Shown here one piece after another: positions 1 to 8,800 of a stretch of DNA of 36,799 bases. Both the position numbers and the translations under genes were made by a program. The notes under the pieces were generated by a model, which worked only from the letters and a program-made list of their open reading frames with translations, ran no database searches and was not told the origin of the DNA. Positions within the stretch are counted from its first letter, which is position 1. Every line of letters starts with the position of its first letter. Origin of the DNA: a virus. The stretch covers positions 1-36,799 of the IMG/VR virus record IMGVR_UViG_3300048691_000223; one strand, written 5' to 3'.

Positions 1-91
1 ACGCTCGTTAGTGCATTTTAAAAGAATGAAATTTGGTTTTTGTATCATAATACATTGAAAATCAATTTTTTAGGATTAAAAACATAATAAT

Positions 92-138
92 AGCCCTTTT
101 TTAGTAGGGCAGTTCTTTCGTTTCCTACTAAAGGGGCT
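92..138 (+). promoter_or_regulatory. Structured leader upstream of the portal operon
   Basis: Imperfect inverted repeat: arm 92-108 ends in TTTAGTAGG and pairs with arm 124-138, which begins CCTACTAAA. The loop holds most of a 16-mer (GTAGGGCAGTTCTTTC, 104-119) that recurs at 25991-26006 ahead of the other late operon. No T-run follows the right arm, so a regulatory leader fits better than a terminator. The rest of 1-175 is AT-rich and I see no gene in it. Confidence 0.45.
104..119 (+). repeat. 16-bp late-operon repeat, copy 1
   Basis: GTAGGGCAGTTCTTTC is repeated exactly at 25991-26006. Both copies lie within about 100 bp of the first gene of a virion operon (176 here, 26090 there). A binding site for a late activator or a packaging-related site are inferences; the repetition itself is seen directly. 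Confidence 0.55.
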
Positions 139-175
139 ATGTAGAACTTTGCACTTAAATTAACAATCGTCAATA

Positions 176-460
176 ATGCCAATACATCTACGTCAAGTCC
201 TTGCAGAAATGGACACTTATGAGGCAAATGGAGAAGAAAAGAAATTCTCTCTCCTTTACGCTCAAAAAGACGGCTCTTTGCTACATATAGCAGAGGCGAG
301 TAAAGGCTGGAAAAGTGGCAAAGAGGGTATCAAGTCAAATTTTGGCTATAACTTAAAATCAAAGGGTGCGCGGCTAATATTTGACCACGACGCAAAGCAT
401 CCAAGAACCATCATAATAGATGGTATTTTAGAGTTTAACGGTATGAAAGTTTTAGAATAA
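176..460 (+). CDS. Small hypothetical protein at the head of the portal operon
   Basis: A 94-residue, highly charged soluble protein with no signal peptide or membrane segment. I do not recognise its family. The ATG follows a structured leader by about 40 bp, and the TAA stop at 458-460 shares one base with the ATG of the portal gene, so the two are translationally coupled. Position between terminase (at the far end of the window, if circular) and portal fits a small accessory of head assembly or packaging, but nothing in the residues proves it. Confidence 0.6.
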   Translation: MPIHLRQVLAEMDTYEANGEEKKFSLLYAQKDGSLLHIAEASKGWKSGKEGIKSNFGYNLKSKGARLIFDHDAKHPRTIIIDGILEFNGMKVLE

Positions 461-1743
461 TGGACAATAATCAAGCGGGTTTCGATGTATTTTTTCTCTA
501 TGATAGCCAATCTGTTTTAGAGTTTTCTATCAATACCGACAGACTAACATCTGACAACGGTAAGGATAAAACCATATCAACAGAATGGGTCCCATGGTAT
601 TCAACAAGTAAGAATTTAGAACCCGACAATATTGTAAGACTTTTAACCCAAAATAATATCAATCCTCCTTTGTTGGATACTAAAAGAGATTTTATCATCG
701 GTAGCGGTGTAAAACTTTATGAGAGTAAATTCACAGATGGGAAGATTGAAAAGCATTTGTTAGACCCGAAAAAATATACCGCAATAGCCGATTTTTTAGA
801 AGCAAACCGAATTGATATTGTCTTTGGGCAATTGTGTAAGGACTTGCTTTGGTTTGGTAATTTCTTTGCAGGGCTTACGTATAAAGGGCAGGGAAGAAAG
901 ATAGGTATTGATAAAATCTATCATCTTGATGCCACTACGGTTCGCGCTGCAAAGATGGAATCTGGAGAAATTCCAGCTTATTTCGTTTGTGATGAATGGA
1001 CGTTACCCCGTTGGGATGCCGATAAACCCAAAGAAGGTAATGTTACACGGCTAAAATCTTATAACCGTGCAGAGCCTAAAAAGTCGCAACCTCATGCCGT
1101 TTGGCATGGCAAAGAATATATGGCAGGGTTTCCATATTATTCTTTGCCAAGTTGGTATGGGGCTAAAACATGGATTATGCTTGCCAATACGATTCCTGTT
1201 TGGCATTTAGCGGGTATCAAAAACGGCTACCATATTAAGTATCATATCAAGATACCGTTGGCGTATTTCGACAAGTTTCCTCCAGAGTTACGGGAACAAA
1301 AAAAGGTGGATTTACGCAATGAAATGAACAAATGGTTATCAGGCGCTGAAAACGTAGGTAAAGCGTTCGTCTCATTCAAAACCCAAATGGGTGTAGAGGC
1401 AGTTGATTGGGATATAGTGCCAATTGACGCGGCGTTACATGACGAAGCCTTCACGCAGCTTTTTGAACAATCTAATTTAGCAATGACATCGGCGCATAGT
1501 ATGCATCCATCAATCGCAGGGGTGCAATTACCAGGTAAGCTGGGCAATGCTTCGGAGCAACGAATTGCTCATGATATTTACGTGGCTTTGAAGACGCCTA
1601 ACATTCGCCGTATTTTATTAGAACTGCTATACGAAGCTAAAAAAGTTAATGGTTGGGACAAAAACGTGGAGTTTGGGTTTGAGAATATTCAACCAACGAC
1701 ACTGGACGTAAACCCAACGGGTACACAATCAATTATGAATTAA
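460..1743 (+). CDS. Phage portal protein
   Basis: A 427-residue protein of the usual portal length. The portal forms the dodecameric ring at one capsid vertex through which DNA is packaged and ejected. The C-terminal third has the Bacteroidota phage portal pattern: an HPSIAGVQLPGKLGNASEQR stretch (about residues 349-368), followed by a helix with several basic residues and a closing segment with FGFENIQPTTLD. The N-terminal half is rich in aromatic residues (LLWFGNFFAGLTY near 128-140), as in portal clip and stem regions. It overlaps the gene before by one base and the gene after starts one base past its stop. Its place just after (circularly) large terminase supports the call. A diverged minor head protein is the alternative. 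Confidence 0.8.
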   Translation: MDNNQAGFDVFFLYDSQSVLEFSINTDRLTSDNGKDKTISTEWVPWYSTSKNLEPDNIVRLLTQNNINPPLLDTKRDFIIGSGVKLYESKFTDGKIEKHLLDPKKYTAIADFLEANRIDIVFGQLCKDLLWFGNFFAGLTYKGQGRKIGIDKIYHLDATTVRAAKMESGEIPAYFVCDEWTLPRWDADKPKEGNVTRLKSYNRAEPKKSQPHAVWHGKEYMAGFPYYSLPSWYGAKTWIMLANTIPVWHLAGIKNGYHIKYHIKIPLAYFDKFPPELREQKKVDLRNEMNKWLSGAENVGKAFVSFKTQMGVEAVDWDIVPIDAALHDEAFTQLFEQSNLAMTSAHSMHPSIAGVQLPGKLGNASEQRIAHDIYVALKTPNIRRILLELLYEAKKVNGWDKNVEFGFENIQPTTLDVNPTGTQSIMN

Positions 1744-1744
1744 G

Positions 1745-2734
1745 ATGCTATTTCAAACAATTGAGCAATTTAAAGAATACACGACGGTCCAAAAAAACAT
1801 GTCGTTTAAAACCCTTACTGATTCCATTGGCGAAGCAGAAGAGCGATTTTTATTGCCACTGATAGCACCCCCTCAATATCTTGATTTGTTACGGCTTGTT
1901 GACCCAAATAATGAAGAATTGCCCACAGCGTTTGACGAAGCGGTTTTCATCGCACAGGCTAAGGATTTGGGTTTGTTATTGAAAAAAGCCCGTAAGGTTG
2001 TTGCAAAGGCTGCTATGTATATTGTTTATCCAAGCCTAAATGTTACAGAGGGTGACATGGGCATACAGCAAAATAAAGCCGCTAATGATACGAGTTTGCC
2101 GTCTCAACAATGGGCGTATAACGGGGCAAGGTCAGGGTATTTAGAGGGCATTTCTACGGCTTCGGAATTGCTTTTGTCGTTCTTACAGGACAATAAAGCA
2201 AAGTATCCAAAGTGGGTAAACAGTAGGGCTTATTCGGAATACAATAGCTTATTTATTCGCAATAACAGCGAATTAGGAAGGTATATAAATACACAGGATT
2301 CAATTAGGGCTTACATGGCTCTTCGACCATATTTGCAATTATCTGAGGAAAAGTACATCCTGCCAATTGTGCCAAAGGTTACGATTGAAGTTTTAAAAGC
2401 GGCTATTAAAACTAATAACATCAATGCTGAACAACAAACGGCGATTGACCAAATTAGAAAAGTAACGGCGTGGTATGCCCTTTTTGAATCTTTACCATTT
2501 GGCAATATTCGCATGGAAGGTATGGCTATCAGTGTCCCCATTATTCAAGATGGCACGACAAAATATGGTGTACCAACCGACAAGGACAAAGCTATTTTAT
2601 TAAGTGCTGTCAAAGAAAATGCCTTGTTGTTTTATACCCAACTCCAAGAATTTTATAAACCTCAGAAAGAAGCAGAAGCCCCCCAAACCATATCAACATT
2701 TGTTAACTCTAACAAACCCGATTTTTGGGTTTGA
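1745..2734 (+). CDS. Putative head-tail connector-region protein (DUF6712-like)
   Basis: A 329-residue, mostly helical protein. Its N-terminus resembles the DUF6712 proteins that sit next to the portal in many Bacteroidota phages: an opening FQTIEQFKEYTTV, then an E-rich helix ending in a FLLPLI motif (residues 35-41). The middle part, around residues 195-270, repeats this layout loosely (YLQLSEEKYILPIVP), which suggests an internal duplication. It begins one base after the portal stop. The exact role is not established in the family; connector or adaptor is inferred from position. The family assignment is from memory of the pattern, not from a search. Confidence 0.6.
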   Translation: MLFQTIEQFKEYTTVQKNMSFKTLTDSIGEAEERFLLPLIAPPQYLDLLRLVDPNNEELPTAFDEAVFIAQAKDLGLLLKKARKVVAKAAMYIVYPSLNVTEGDMGIQQNKAANDTSLPSQQWAYNGARSGYLEGISTASELLLSFLQDNKAKYPKWVNSRAYSEYNSLFIRNNSELGRYINTQDSIRAYMALRPYLQLSEEKYILPIVPKVTIEVLKAAIKTNNINAEQQTAIDQIRKVTAWYALFESLPFGNIRMEGMAISVPIIQDGTTKYGVPTDKDKAILLSAVKENALLFYTQLQEFYKPQKEAEAPQTISTFVNSNKPDFWV

Positions 2735-2747
2735 AGCCCATGCACTC

Positions 2748-2972
2748 ATGTTCTCTGAAAAATTATTTGAAATCCTAAAAAGACAGGGTATTTCTTTTCT
2801 CCTTTTAGGTATTGCAGTCTGGTATTTTTATACCGAAAACAAGGAATTGCGCGGTGAATTAAAGGATTTGCAGAGCGATGTTATCCGTAATTATCAAAAC
2901 GATAACGCCAAAATGCGCGAAGCCATTGACCGCAATACATTCGTTATTCAATCTCTTTTAAAGCGGCATTAA
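2748..2972 (+). CDS. Small single-membrane-span protein, holin-like
   Basis: 74 residues. I chose the ATG at 2748, 13 bases after the previous stop, because a longer reading from upstream would run out of frame through the end of the 1745-2734 gene. One hydrophobic segment (ISFLLLGIAVWYFY, residues 15-28) is followed by a charged helical tail with heptad character. This N-terminal-anchor plus coiled-tail plan is seen in BhlA/UviB-type holin-like proteins and also in small spanin or tail-associated proteins. It lies inside the connector genes rather than in a lysis cassette, so the holin role is only one option. Confidence 0.55.
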   Translation: MFSEKLFEILKRQGISFLLLGIAVWYFYTENKELRGELKDLQSDVIRNYQNDNAKMREAIDRNTFVIQSLLKRH

Positions 2973-2976
2973 GTGA

Positions 2977-3753
2977 ATGAAACTCCCTAAATCGTGGTAT
3001 CAATTGACAGAAGCCCAAGCGTTTGCGGCTGCACCGTACATCTTACAGGAAATGAGTATTTCTAATAAGATGAAAGTCTTTGAGGTGCTTATTGCACCCG
3101 AAGATGTACCAAAATATGTCAAAATGACACCCGATAAGGTATTGATTCAGCTAAAAAGGATTGAATTTCTATGGAAAACAAACCTTGTTGAGCCAATTGT
3201 TGAATCGTTTTCTATTGACAATGTGCCGTATTTCTTCCCTGCACACCGTTTTACGACGCTCTGTATTGCAGAATTTGCCTTTGCTTGTGATTATTTTGAT
3301 GCCATGTTGGCACAGGGGAACTACAAATCAGAAAAAGCACAGCCCGAAATGCTCAATTCTATCATGGCGGTACTTTGCCGACCTGCTAAATTGGAAAGTG
3401 ATAACGGTGATGTACGCGAAAAATTCAACGAGTCGGCGATTGAAAAAAGGGCTAAAATATTTGCTTTAGCACCCCCTCAGTATAAAGCCTATTTTTTGCT
3501 CTATTTCTTGGGCTGTAAGAAAGCGTTGTCTGAACAGTTTTCGGTTTTGTTCAAAAAGCCCCTAAAAGAAAACGGTGCAAAAACCTATCAGCGTCCAATT
3601 GATTACGCGTGGTTTAAAATCATTTTTGATTTATCTGAAGAAGGCACTTTTGGAAAGTATGAAGATGTGTGTTACCAAAATCTGTACACCATTCTCCATT
3701 ATCTGACCAATAAATACTACGATTTACAAGAATTAAAATATGAGTCGAAATGA
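2977..3753 (+). CDS. Conserved-looking phage structural-region protein, function unknown
   Basis: 258 residues, soluble and helical, starting LPKSWYQLTEAQ. The C-terminal part (DYAWFKIIFDLSEEGTFGKY through NLYTILHYLTNKYYDLQ) has the look of a family seen in Bacteroidota phages between connector and tail genes, but I know no function for it. The start is four bases after the previous stop. The end overlaps the next start in an ATGATGA arrangement, showing coupling. An assembly chaperone for tail proteins is possible given position; nothing catalytic can be seen. Confidence 0.6.
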   Translation: MKLPKSWYQLTEAQAFAAAPYILQEMSISNKMKVFEVLIAPEDVPKYVKMTPDKVLIQLKRIEFLWKTNLVEPIVESFSIDNVPYFFPAHRFTTLCIAEFAFACDYFDAMLAQGNYKSEKAQPEMLNSIMAVLCRPAKLESDNGDVREKFNESAIEKRAKIFALAPPQYKAYFLLYFLGCKKALSEQFSVLFKKPLKENGAKTYQRPIDYAWFKIIFDLSEEGTFGKYEDVCYQNLYTILHYLTNKYYDLQELKYESK

Positions 3754-4235
3754 TGAATTCACCCGAAGCCATAACCGCCTATTTTGAAAAAATGGTGACG
3801 GATTCAGCCACAAACGCGCAATTTGCAGGGCTTGTAATCATTAGTTTTATTGAAGGAGATTCACGCCGATTAATAGAACAAAGTCGAAGTGAATTAACGT
3901 ACCCCTGTCTGTTTGTCGAAATACCAAGTTTTGTCTTGGGTCAAAATTTCAAATCAAATCAAACGGGTTCGACACGCTTTGGTGTCTCTATTTTGTATAA
4001 TTCAGAAGTAGGTGACTACGCCCAACAGCGCATCATTCGCCAGCAAGCGTATCTGACCATCTTACGCATACTTGGGCAACTTCAAAAAGACAGCCTACAA
4101 ATGGGCTTCTACGTTCAGCTTGACAATACACCCATTGAGCCAATAAACTCATGGTTCGTTGATAATGATTACGGCTACCGTGCTGAAATCAATTTAGAAA
4201 AAATCGGATTTGTTAACCTCAATATTTGCTCATAA
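3750..4235 (+). CDS. Probable tail terminator/completion-type protein
   Basis: 161 residues with mixed alpha/beta character. Size, position (after the connector genes, before two large tail proteins) and the pattern of an N-terminal helix, a central YPCLFVEIPSF strand and a C-terminal strand pair (FYVQLDNTPIEPI, YRAEINLEKIGF) fit small tail terminator or tail completion proteins, which cap the tail tube and join it to the head. This is inference from size and order. Two ATGs lie side by side at 3750; the first overlaps the previous stop. The next gene starts directly after the TAA. Confidence 0.5.
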   Translation: MMNSPEAITAYFEKMVTDSATNAQFAGLVIISFIEGDSRRLIEQSRSELTYPCLFVEIPSFVLGQNFKSNQTGSTRFGVSILYNSEVGDYAQQRIIRQQAYLTILRILGQLQKDSLQMGFYVQLDNTPIEPINSWFVDNDYGYRAEINLEKIGFVNLNICS

Positions 4236-5759
4236 ATGCTCTCTATCATCAAACAGCCCAACGCCATTAATTTTTCTAAAAATCCTATTACGTTGGAGGT
4301 ACAAGCGGCTTCGATTTGGCAAATTGAGGCGCGAGGCAAACAGGCAAATACACAGTTGGCTTTTGCTAATCTGTCGGATATTGTTGTTGGTTCGTACATC
4401 AATATCAAATGGAATACTAACGAAATTCAATTTGATGCGGTGGATAGTGTAGATGCCAATAATACAAATAACGAATTTGAAGCATACAGCAATCAGCCGC
4501 TATTCGTACAACTGTTAGCCGATTTTCTAAGCCGTAATTGGGAGGTTCGACATGCCATGAGCATTCAATATACACCTATCTTGGGCAATTTATTGACGTT
4601 TAACATGAGTGGTGAGCCATGCGATAATTTAACTATTACTACCAATATTCCAAATACCACTATTCAAAATCAGCAAGGCGTTATCCCAATGCCACTTGCC
4701 GATTACTTCATTATTGCAAAAGTATTTGTTGGTACATCTACTTTTGAATCCATTGCAGACATCGAAATACAGCCAACGGATAAAACCCCATTTACTGCAA
4801 GTTTATACATTGAAGAATTTTTAAATGATACCTTTTCGCCACAGCCACCAACGGTTGCAACTTGGACAAATATACCGATTCAACAGTTTTTTATTCGTTT
4901 CACAGATAAGCGAAACGGCAAGGGAAGACATATTTTTGAGACACCAAAATACTTTTTACTGAGGGGGGGCATTCAATGGTATAATTGTCCATCTGATTTT
5001 TTAACGCATCCTTTTAGTGATATTATTAACAGTTTACGCCTTTTAACACAACAACCGTCTGTTAAATTATCTGTGCCAACTGCCCAAGAGTATCTACATG
5101 TCTTAGCACATGAAACGATTAACGGCGTTTTTATTGAGACCGAAGCCACATGGCAAAATGGCACTAAAACAACGCATATTCAAAACGTGCCTGCACTTCA
5201 AAGCCGTCATCTATATGTTTTGCCTTGTGGATTCAATGCGCTCAATATCACAAATGGCGCGTTAAAAATTCAGTCATGGACAGTACGCATAAAATGTAAT
5301 TTCGTAGATTTTTTAGGGCAGTCAAGCATTTTTGCGTTTCCACAAAAGCAAACCTACCAAGTGCCTTACACCTGTTCAGAGCAGCCGACTATTTTTATTT
5401 TTGAAAATACGTTGGGTGGCTTCGATACCCTTGTTTGTACTGAGGGGGTGCAAAGGGGCGGTAAAATTGAGCAAGAATTAAGCGTTACAAACGTCAACGG
5501 CGTATGGTCGCCTAATGGAAATGTGAGCATTTTTAGAAAGGAAACAATGCCAATGTTTAAAATTGGAACGGGATGGCTCGACACGGCGCATATACTTTGG
5601 ATACAACAAGAATTTTTAGAATCAGAGAATGTATGGCAACTTATGCCCGATGGTCGCCGATTACGGGTGATTGTAAAAACGGATAATATCCCTCCTATTT
5701 TTCTACGGGAGGATATTCATAGAATTGAATTTGAGTACGCTTACGCTTTTCAAGAATGA
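4236..5759 (+). CDS. Phage tail protein (distal tail or baseplate region)
   Basis: 507 residues, rich in beta-strand-forming residues (I, V, T, N, F), with no signal peptide. The opening (residues 5-24, NAINFSKNPITLEVQA) and the later FIFENTLGGFDTLVCTEGV (about 386-404) match a pattern I associate with Bacteroidota phage tail proteins upstream of a distal tail protein. It follows the tail-completion-like gene with no gap and overlaps the next gene by four bases (ATGA at 5756-5759), so the two are coupled and probably made together. Two copies of the TACTGAGGGG repeat fall inside it (4957, 5438), read as LRG and TEG. A side-fibre role is the main alternative. Confidence 0.6.
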   Translation: MLSIIKQPNAINFSKNPITLEVQAASIWQIEARGKQANTQLAFANLSDIVVGSYINIKWNTNEIQFDAVDSVDANNTNNEFEAYSNQPLFVQLLADFLSRNWEVRHAMSIQYTPILGNLLTFNMSGEPCDNLTITTNIPNTTIQNQQGVIPMPLADYFIIAKVFVGTSTFESIADIEIQPTDKTPFTASLYIEEFLNDTFSPQPPTVATWTNIPIQQFFIRFTDKRNGKGRHIFETPKYFLLRGGIQWYNCPSDFLTHPFSDIINSLRLLTQQPSVKLSVPTAQEYLHVLAHETINGVFIETEATWQNGTKTTHIQNVPALQSRHLYVLPCGFNALNITNGALKIQSWTVRIKCNFVDFLGQSSIFAFPQKQTYQVPYTCSEQPTIFIFENTLGGFDTLVCTEGVQRGGKIEQELSVTNVNGVWSPNGNVSIFRKETMPMFKIGTGWLDTAHILWIQQEFLESENVWQLMPDGRRLRVIVKTDNIPPIFLREDIHRIEFEYAYAFQE

Positions 5760-7504
5760 AGTTAATCGCTAATGGCATACAGTTGGACCTAAATCAAGGC
5801 ACAGCTTTCAATTTTGAATTTACTTCACCTTTGTTCAAAACAAGTGTGGAGGCTGAGGCGTATTCTTACCCGGTTGAATTGCCAAATACAATTCGCAATC
5901 GTCAGTTTTTCAAGTATTTAAACCGTCCTGATAGCAGTGCGAAATTTGTAGAAATACCCTGTATATTACGAGATTCGACGGATATACTGAGGGGGCAAAT
6001 CCATGTCTTAAAAGCCACTGAAAAAGCGTTTTCTATATCCATTTTAAAAAATGCGTGGGATGCAGATATTTTAGAGAAAAGTTTGCGGACAATCAATTTA
6101 GGTGGCATCCGTCCCGTCGGCGACATGTTGACCCATGCAAATTGGACGGTTACAAAGTCGGTTGACCAAGCGGATTATGTCTTTTTCCCTGTTTATAATC
6201 CAAATTTCTACGACCAGTCAGGTAATTTTTTAGGCATTGTTAATAATTGGAGTGTTCTAAATCAAACATTTATAAACAATCCTTTACTCGATGCGAATAG
6301 TAGTGGCAATTCGCCTTATGACCCCAATCGAAATACGCTTGTGCCGTTCCCATATCTTGTTTATGTCTTAAAACAAGTAGCGGCTACTTTTGGCAAAACG
6401 TTATCGGGTTCTTTCGCCCATAATAGCGAGATTAAAACCCTCGTTGTTTACAATACGTTTGCCGTTGATGCTATTACCGAAGACATAAACGGAGGCTATT
6501 TTGCCAATACTTTTAAAACGACTATTGATGTTGCCAATCATGTTCCAGACATCACGATTGCAAGCCTTTTAAATGGTTTGATGCGCCAGTTTAATTTGTC
6601 TATCCAAATCACAGAGAATAATTTAGAAATTGATTTTAAAGAATCATTTTTAAACCAATCTGTCAAATACGATATGTCAAATATTGCCGAACGATACCCC
6701 TCAGTAGAGCCGTTCCGTAGCCAAGCTGCCAATGGGTATAAATTTCAAATGGGTGTAGATACGTCTGACGAATTATGGAAAGAATTGGAAAAAAATGTCC
6801 TTCGCAAAGGCGAAACTTTTAATCCCGTTCCCTATCGGGGGAATTTACCAACCTCTACAGTTGCCAACCAAACGCAATTTGTTATCTACTACAATGCGTG
6901 GTATCGCGCTACATCAGTCGGCACATTCAAGTTAGACTTTGTAAAAACCGACGATGTAGGGTATGCCCCTCAGTATATCACTGGGCAAGGAAAAGAAGTC
7001 ATACAAACGGATATTGGCACTTTGGTTATGCGAAAACACGTGCCTGCCATTAATGAAATTCTCGACATCAAAGACTTTGGACTATTGCCGTCTGCACTGC
7101 AAAAAGGCAATAGTCCAGAGGAACAGTTTGGTATTGGGGCTAAAAACGAGTATGGTTTGCGCTTGCTTTTTTATCGGGGTTTACAGCCCAATTTTGATGC
7201 ACAACTCTACCCTCTTGGTTCAAGCGATATTTACAATACCATGTCGGCAAACAATGGCGCGGTTGGTCAAAAAGGCATGTTGTTAGAAAATATCTATCAG
7301 CAAAACTATAAGTCCTGGCTTGATATAGTGGACAATGCCAAAGCCTTAAATCTTGAATTGGGTCTTGATGCCGCAAAACTATCAGCGTTCGATATGACGG
7401 CTAAATACCGTGTTAACCAACAAAATATTTTGCCCGAAAAAATGTCCGTGTCATGGACAGATAAAGGCGTAAAAAAAGCCCGTATGAGGGCATTAAAATT
7501 CTAA
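5756..7504 (+). CDS. Phage tail protein (distal tail/hub-like)
   Basis: 582 residues. The N-terminal domain carries the pattern typical of Bacteroidota phage tail-tip proteins: FNFEFTSPLF (residues 19-28), then a YSYPVELPNTIRNRQFF segment. The middle and C-terminal parts are beta-rich with a few amphipathic helices (EIDFKESFLNQSVKYDMSNI). Such proteins are thought to form the tail tip or baseplate hub that carries fibres; the exact role is not established for this family. It overlaps the upstream tail gene by four bases. Three TACTGAGGGG repeats sit inside (5985, 6697, 6966), in both orientations and in different reading frames. Confidence 0.65.
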   Translation: MKLIANGIQLDLNQGTAFNFEFTSPLFKTSVEAEAYSYPVELPNTIRNRQFFKYLNRPDSSAKFVEIPCILRDSTDILRGQIHVLKATEKAFSISILKNAWDADILEKSLRTINLGGIRPVGDMLTHANWTVTKSVDQADYVFFPVYNPNFYDQSGNFLGIVNNWSVLNQTFINNPLLDANSSGNSPYDPNRNTLVPFPYLVYVLKQVAATFGKTLSGSFAHNSEIKTLVVYNTFAVDAITEDINGGYFANTFKTTIDVANHVPDITIASLLNGLMRQFNLSIQITENNLEIDFKESFLNQSVKYDMSNIAERYPSVEPFRSQAANGYKFQMGVDTSDELWKELEKNVLRKGETFNPVPYRGNLPTSTVANQTQFVIYYNAWYRATSVGTFKLDFVKTDDVGYAPQYITGQGKEVIQTDIGTLVMRKHVPAINEILDIKDFGLLPSALQKGNSPEEQFGIGAKNEYGLRLLFYRGLQPNFDAQLYPLGSSDIYNTMSANNGAVGQKGMLLENIYQQNYKSWLDIVDNAKALNLELGLDAAKLSAFDMTAKYRVNQQNILPEKMSVSWTDKGVKKARMRALKF

Positions 7505-7509
7505 ATCCC

Positions 7510-7896
7510 ATGACTGATATACCAAGTTTTTACGAATCCTTAAATCGGGAATTGGATTTTATTATGGAGTCCAATTTTGATATTGAGATAAAAAGTTCTC
7601 AAATCAACCAACTCCGACTATTTAAAACAGGCGAGGCAACCAGACGGGCAGACAAATTGATTCAAGACTTATTCAATCATGGTCAAATTATCAATATCTC
7701 AACAAGCCACCGTCCGAATTTATCGGCGGCTCAAAGCCTATTCGACCGTATTCAAGAACGTTTAACGGCTGAATACACCGAGACAACTTTTCTATATGAC
7801 CGTGAGAATCTCTCTATCAAATGGGCAGATTATCCCCCAAAAGTAGCTTTTCATCAGCGTTGTGAGGCACTACTTAAAACATTTTCACATCTGTAA
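7510..7896 (+). CDS. Hypothetical protein after the tail genes
   Basis: 128 residues, soluble, predicted mostly helical with a basic middle (FKTGEATRRADKLIQDLF). No family recognised. It starts five bases after the tail gene stop and probably belongs to the same transcript. After it the spacing widens and the genes become small accessories, so it may be the last gene of the tail operon proper. It could be a tail-tip assembly factor; this is by position only. Confidence 0.5.
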   Translation: MTDIPSFYESLNRELDFIMESNFDIEIKSSQINQLRLFKTGEATRRADKLIQDLFNHGQIINISTSHRPNLSAAQSLFDRIQERLTAEYTETTFLYDRENLSIKWADYPPKVAFHQRCEALLKTFSHL

Positions 7897-7927
7897 TTAT
7901 TTTTTTAAACATTTAAAATTTTATATT

Positions 7928-8227
7928 ATGCCGTTATTGAATTATGGTGAAGCAATTGAATTTGCTAAAATTGGTTTTCGTATCGCTCGTTATGATTGGA
8001 AGGACAATGTATTTGTATTTCAACGTCCATCAGATAGGCTTGCTAAAGGTTTTTTACCTAATTTTAAATCTCTACCTAATAGTACAAAAGAGTTCTTGAT
8101 TGCATTAAAAACAGACATAGCCTTTAATAGTTATCTTTGTTTGAAAGATGAATCAAATAACGTTGTAAATGGGTGGACACCAACACAAGAAGATATGTTT
8201 GCAAACGATTGGTACTCAAAAGATTAG
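7928..8227 (+). CDS. Tad2-like anti-Thoeris protein (DUF2829 family)
   Basis: 99 residues, the usual length of the family once called DUF2829 and now known as Thoeris anti-defence 2. Seen here: an N-terminal NYGEAIEFAKIGFRIARYDW (residues 5-24), matching the family's FGEAL..L..GK.VAR..W box, and a C-terminal GWTPTQEDMFANDW (82-95), matching its W.PSQ.DLLA.DW box. Tad2 proteins act in the infected cell by binding the cyclic ADP-ribose signal (1''-3' gcADPR) made by Thoeris ThsB, so that ThsA is not switched on; some members bind other signals. The ATG at 7928 puts the box at the expected distance from the N-terminus; a reading from 7862 would overlap the previous gene. An AT-rich 31-base gap precedes it. 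Confidence 0.85.
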   Translation: MPLLNYGEAIEFAKIGFRIARYDWKDNVFVFQRPSDRLAKGFLPNFKSLPNSTKEFLIALKTDIAFNSYLCLKDESNNVVNGWTPTQEDMFANDWYSKD

Positions 8228-8281
8228 TATCTATTCATGATAAGCATATTTTATTTATTCATCTATTAAATTCATCTAATC

Positions 8282-8521
8282 ATGCTATTTTCAGCAGCTA
8301 ATTTTAAAAAAATGGAAGGCACAGTTCGAGACTGTGATGCCCTCGTGACGGACATTGTAGAAATTGTCAATGACTTTAAACAAAAGAATTTCTTAGGTAT
8401 GGTCGTTTCCATCGCCAAGTTTATTGCCGATTTGACAGGTAGAATCAAAGAATTTAAAGACCGTCAAAGTGCCAATTTACTTGCACTCAATGACCCTAAG
8501 TACGTTAAAAAACAAGTATAA
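8282..8521 (+). CDS. Hypothetical small helical protein
   Basis: 79 residues, with two amphipathic helices: one acidic (VRDCDALVTDIVEIVNDF) and one with a hydrophobic face (FLGMVVSIAKFIADL). It has a basic tail. No family recognised. It lies in a run of small genes between the tail operon and a bidirectional terminator, a common place for moron or lysis-related genes. The hydrophobic helix (about residues 37-51) could lie on a membrane, so a holin accessory is possible but unproven. Confidence 0.45.
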   Translation: MLFSAANFKKMEGTVRDCDALVTDIVEIVNDFKQKNFLGMVVSIAKFIADLTGRIKEFKDRQSANLLALNDPKYVKKQV

Positions 8522-8543
8522 ACTCTTTAAAATTGCTTGAAAA

Positions 8544-8741
8544 ATGGCACAATACAAATCAGAAAACGGAATTAGTTTCTTTGGGTATCTCGGCTTGCTA
8601 TTCATCACTTTGAAATTGACCTATTACATTGATTGGTCATGGTGGTGGGTTTTATTGCCTTTCTATGGCGGTATTGCTGTTATCGCTGTTATTTTCCTAT
8701 TTGCCTTTGTCTTGGAGAAAATTATGGAGCGGTGGAACTAA
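8544..8741 (+). CDS. Small two-span membrane protein (transmembrane Fragile-X-F type)
   Basis: 65 residues with two hydrophobic segments (about 11-27 and 33-57) separated by a turn with WSWWW. The GYLGLLFITLKLTYYIDWSW stretch (residues 14-33) matches the small phage proteins often named transmembrane Fragile-X-F. Their function is unknown despite wide spread; the name reflects an annotation tradition, not a known tie to the human protein. Size and topology would also suit a class II holin, and this is one of the few holin candidates in the window. It is the last plus-strand gene before the hairpin at 8740-8788. Confidence 0.7.
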   Translation: MAQYKSENGISFFGYLGLLFITLKLTYYIDWSWWWVLLPFYGGIAVIAVIFLFAFVLEKIMERWN

Positions 8742-8788
8742 AAAAATTACCCCCTCAGTATGAGATACTGAGGGGGTAAATTTTTTTA
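8740..8788. terminator. Bidirectional terminator built from two inverted TACTGAGGGGG repeats
   Basis: Arm 8748-8760 (TACCCCCTCAGTA) and arm 8766-8778 (TACTGAGGGGGTA) are perfect complements with a 5-nt loop. A-run before, T-run after: works as an intrinsic terminator in both directions. It lies between the convergent genes ending at 8741 and 8801. Confidence 0.9.
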
Positions 8789-8800
8789 ATGATTTTAAAC

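Noticed and set aside
45-227. 60-codon minus-strand frame at the left end
   Set aside because: It runs across the inverted repeat and the 5' end of the plus-strand gene at 176, has no start context and no recognisable pattern.
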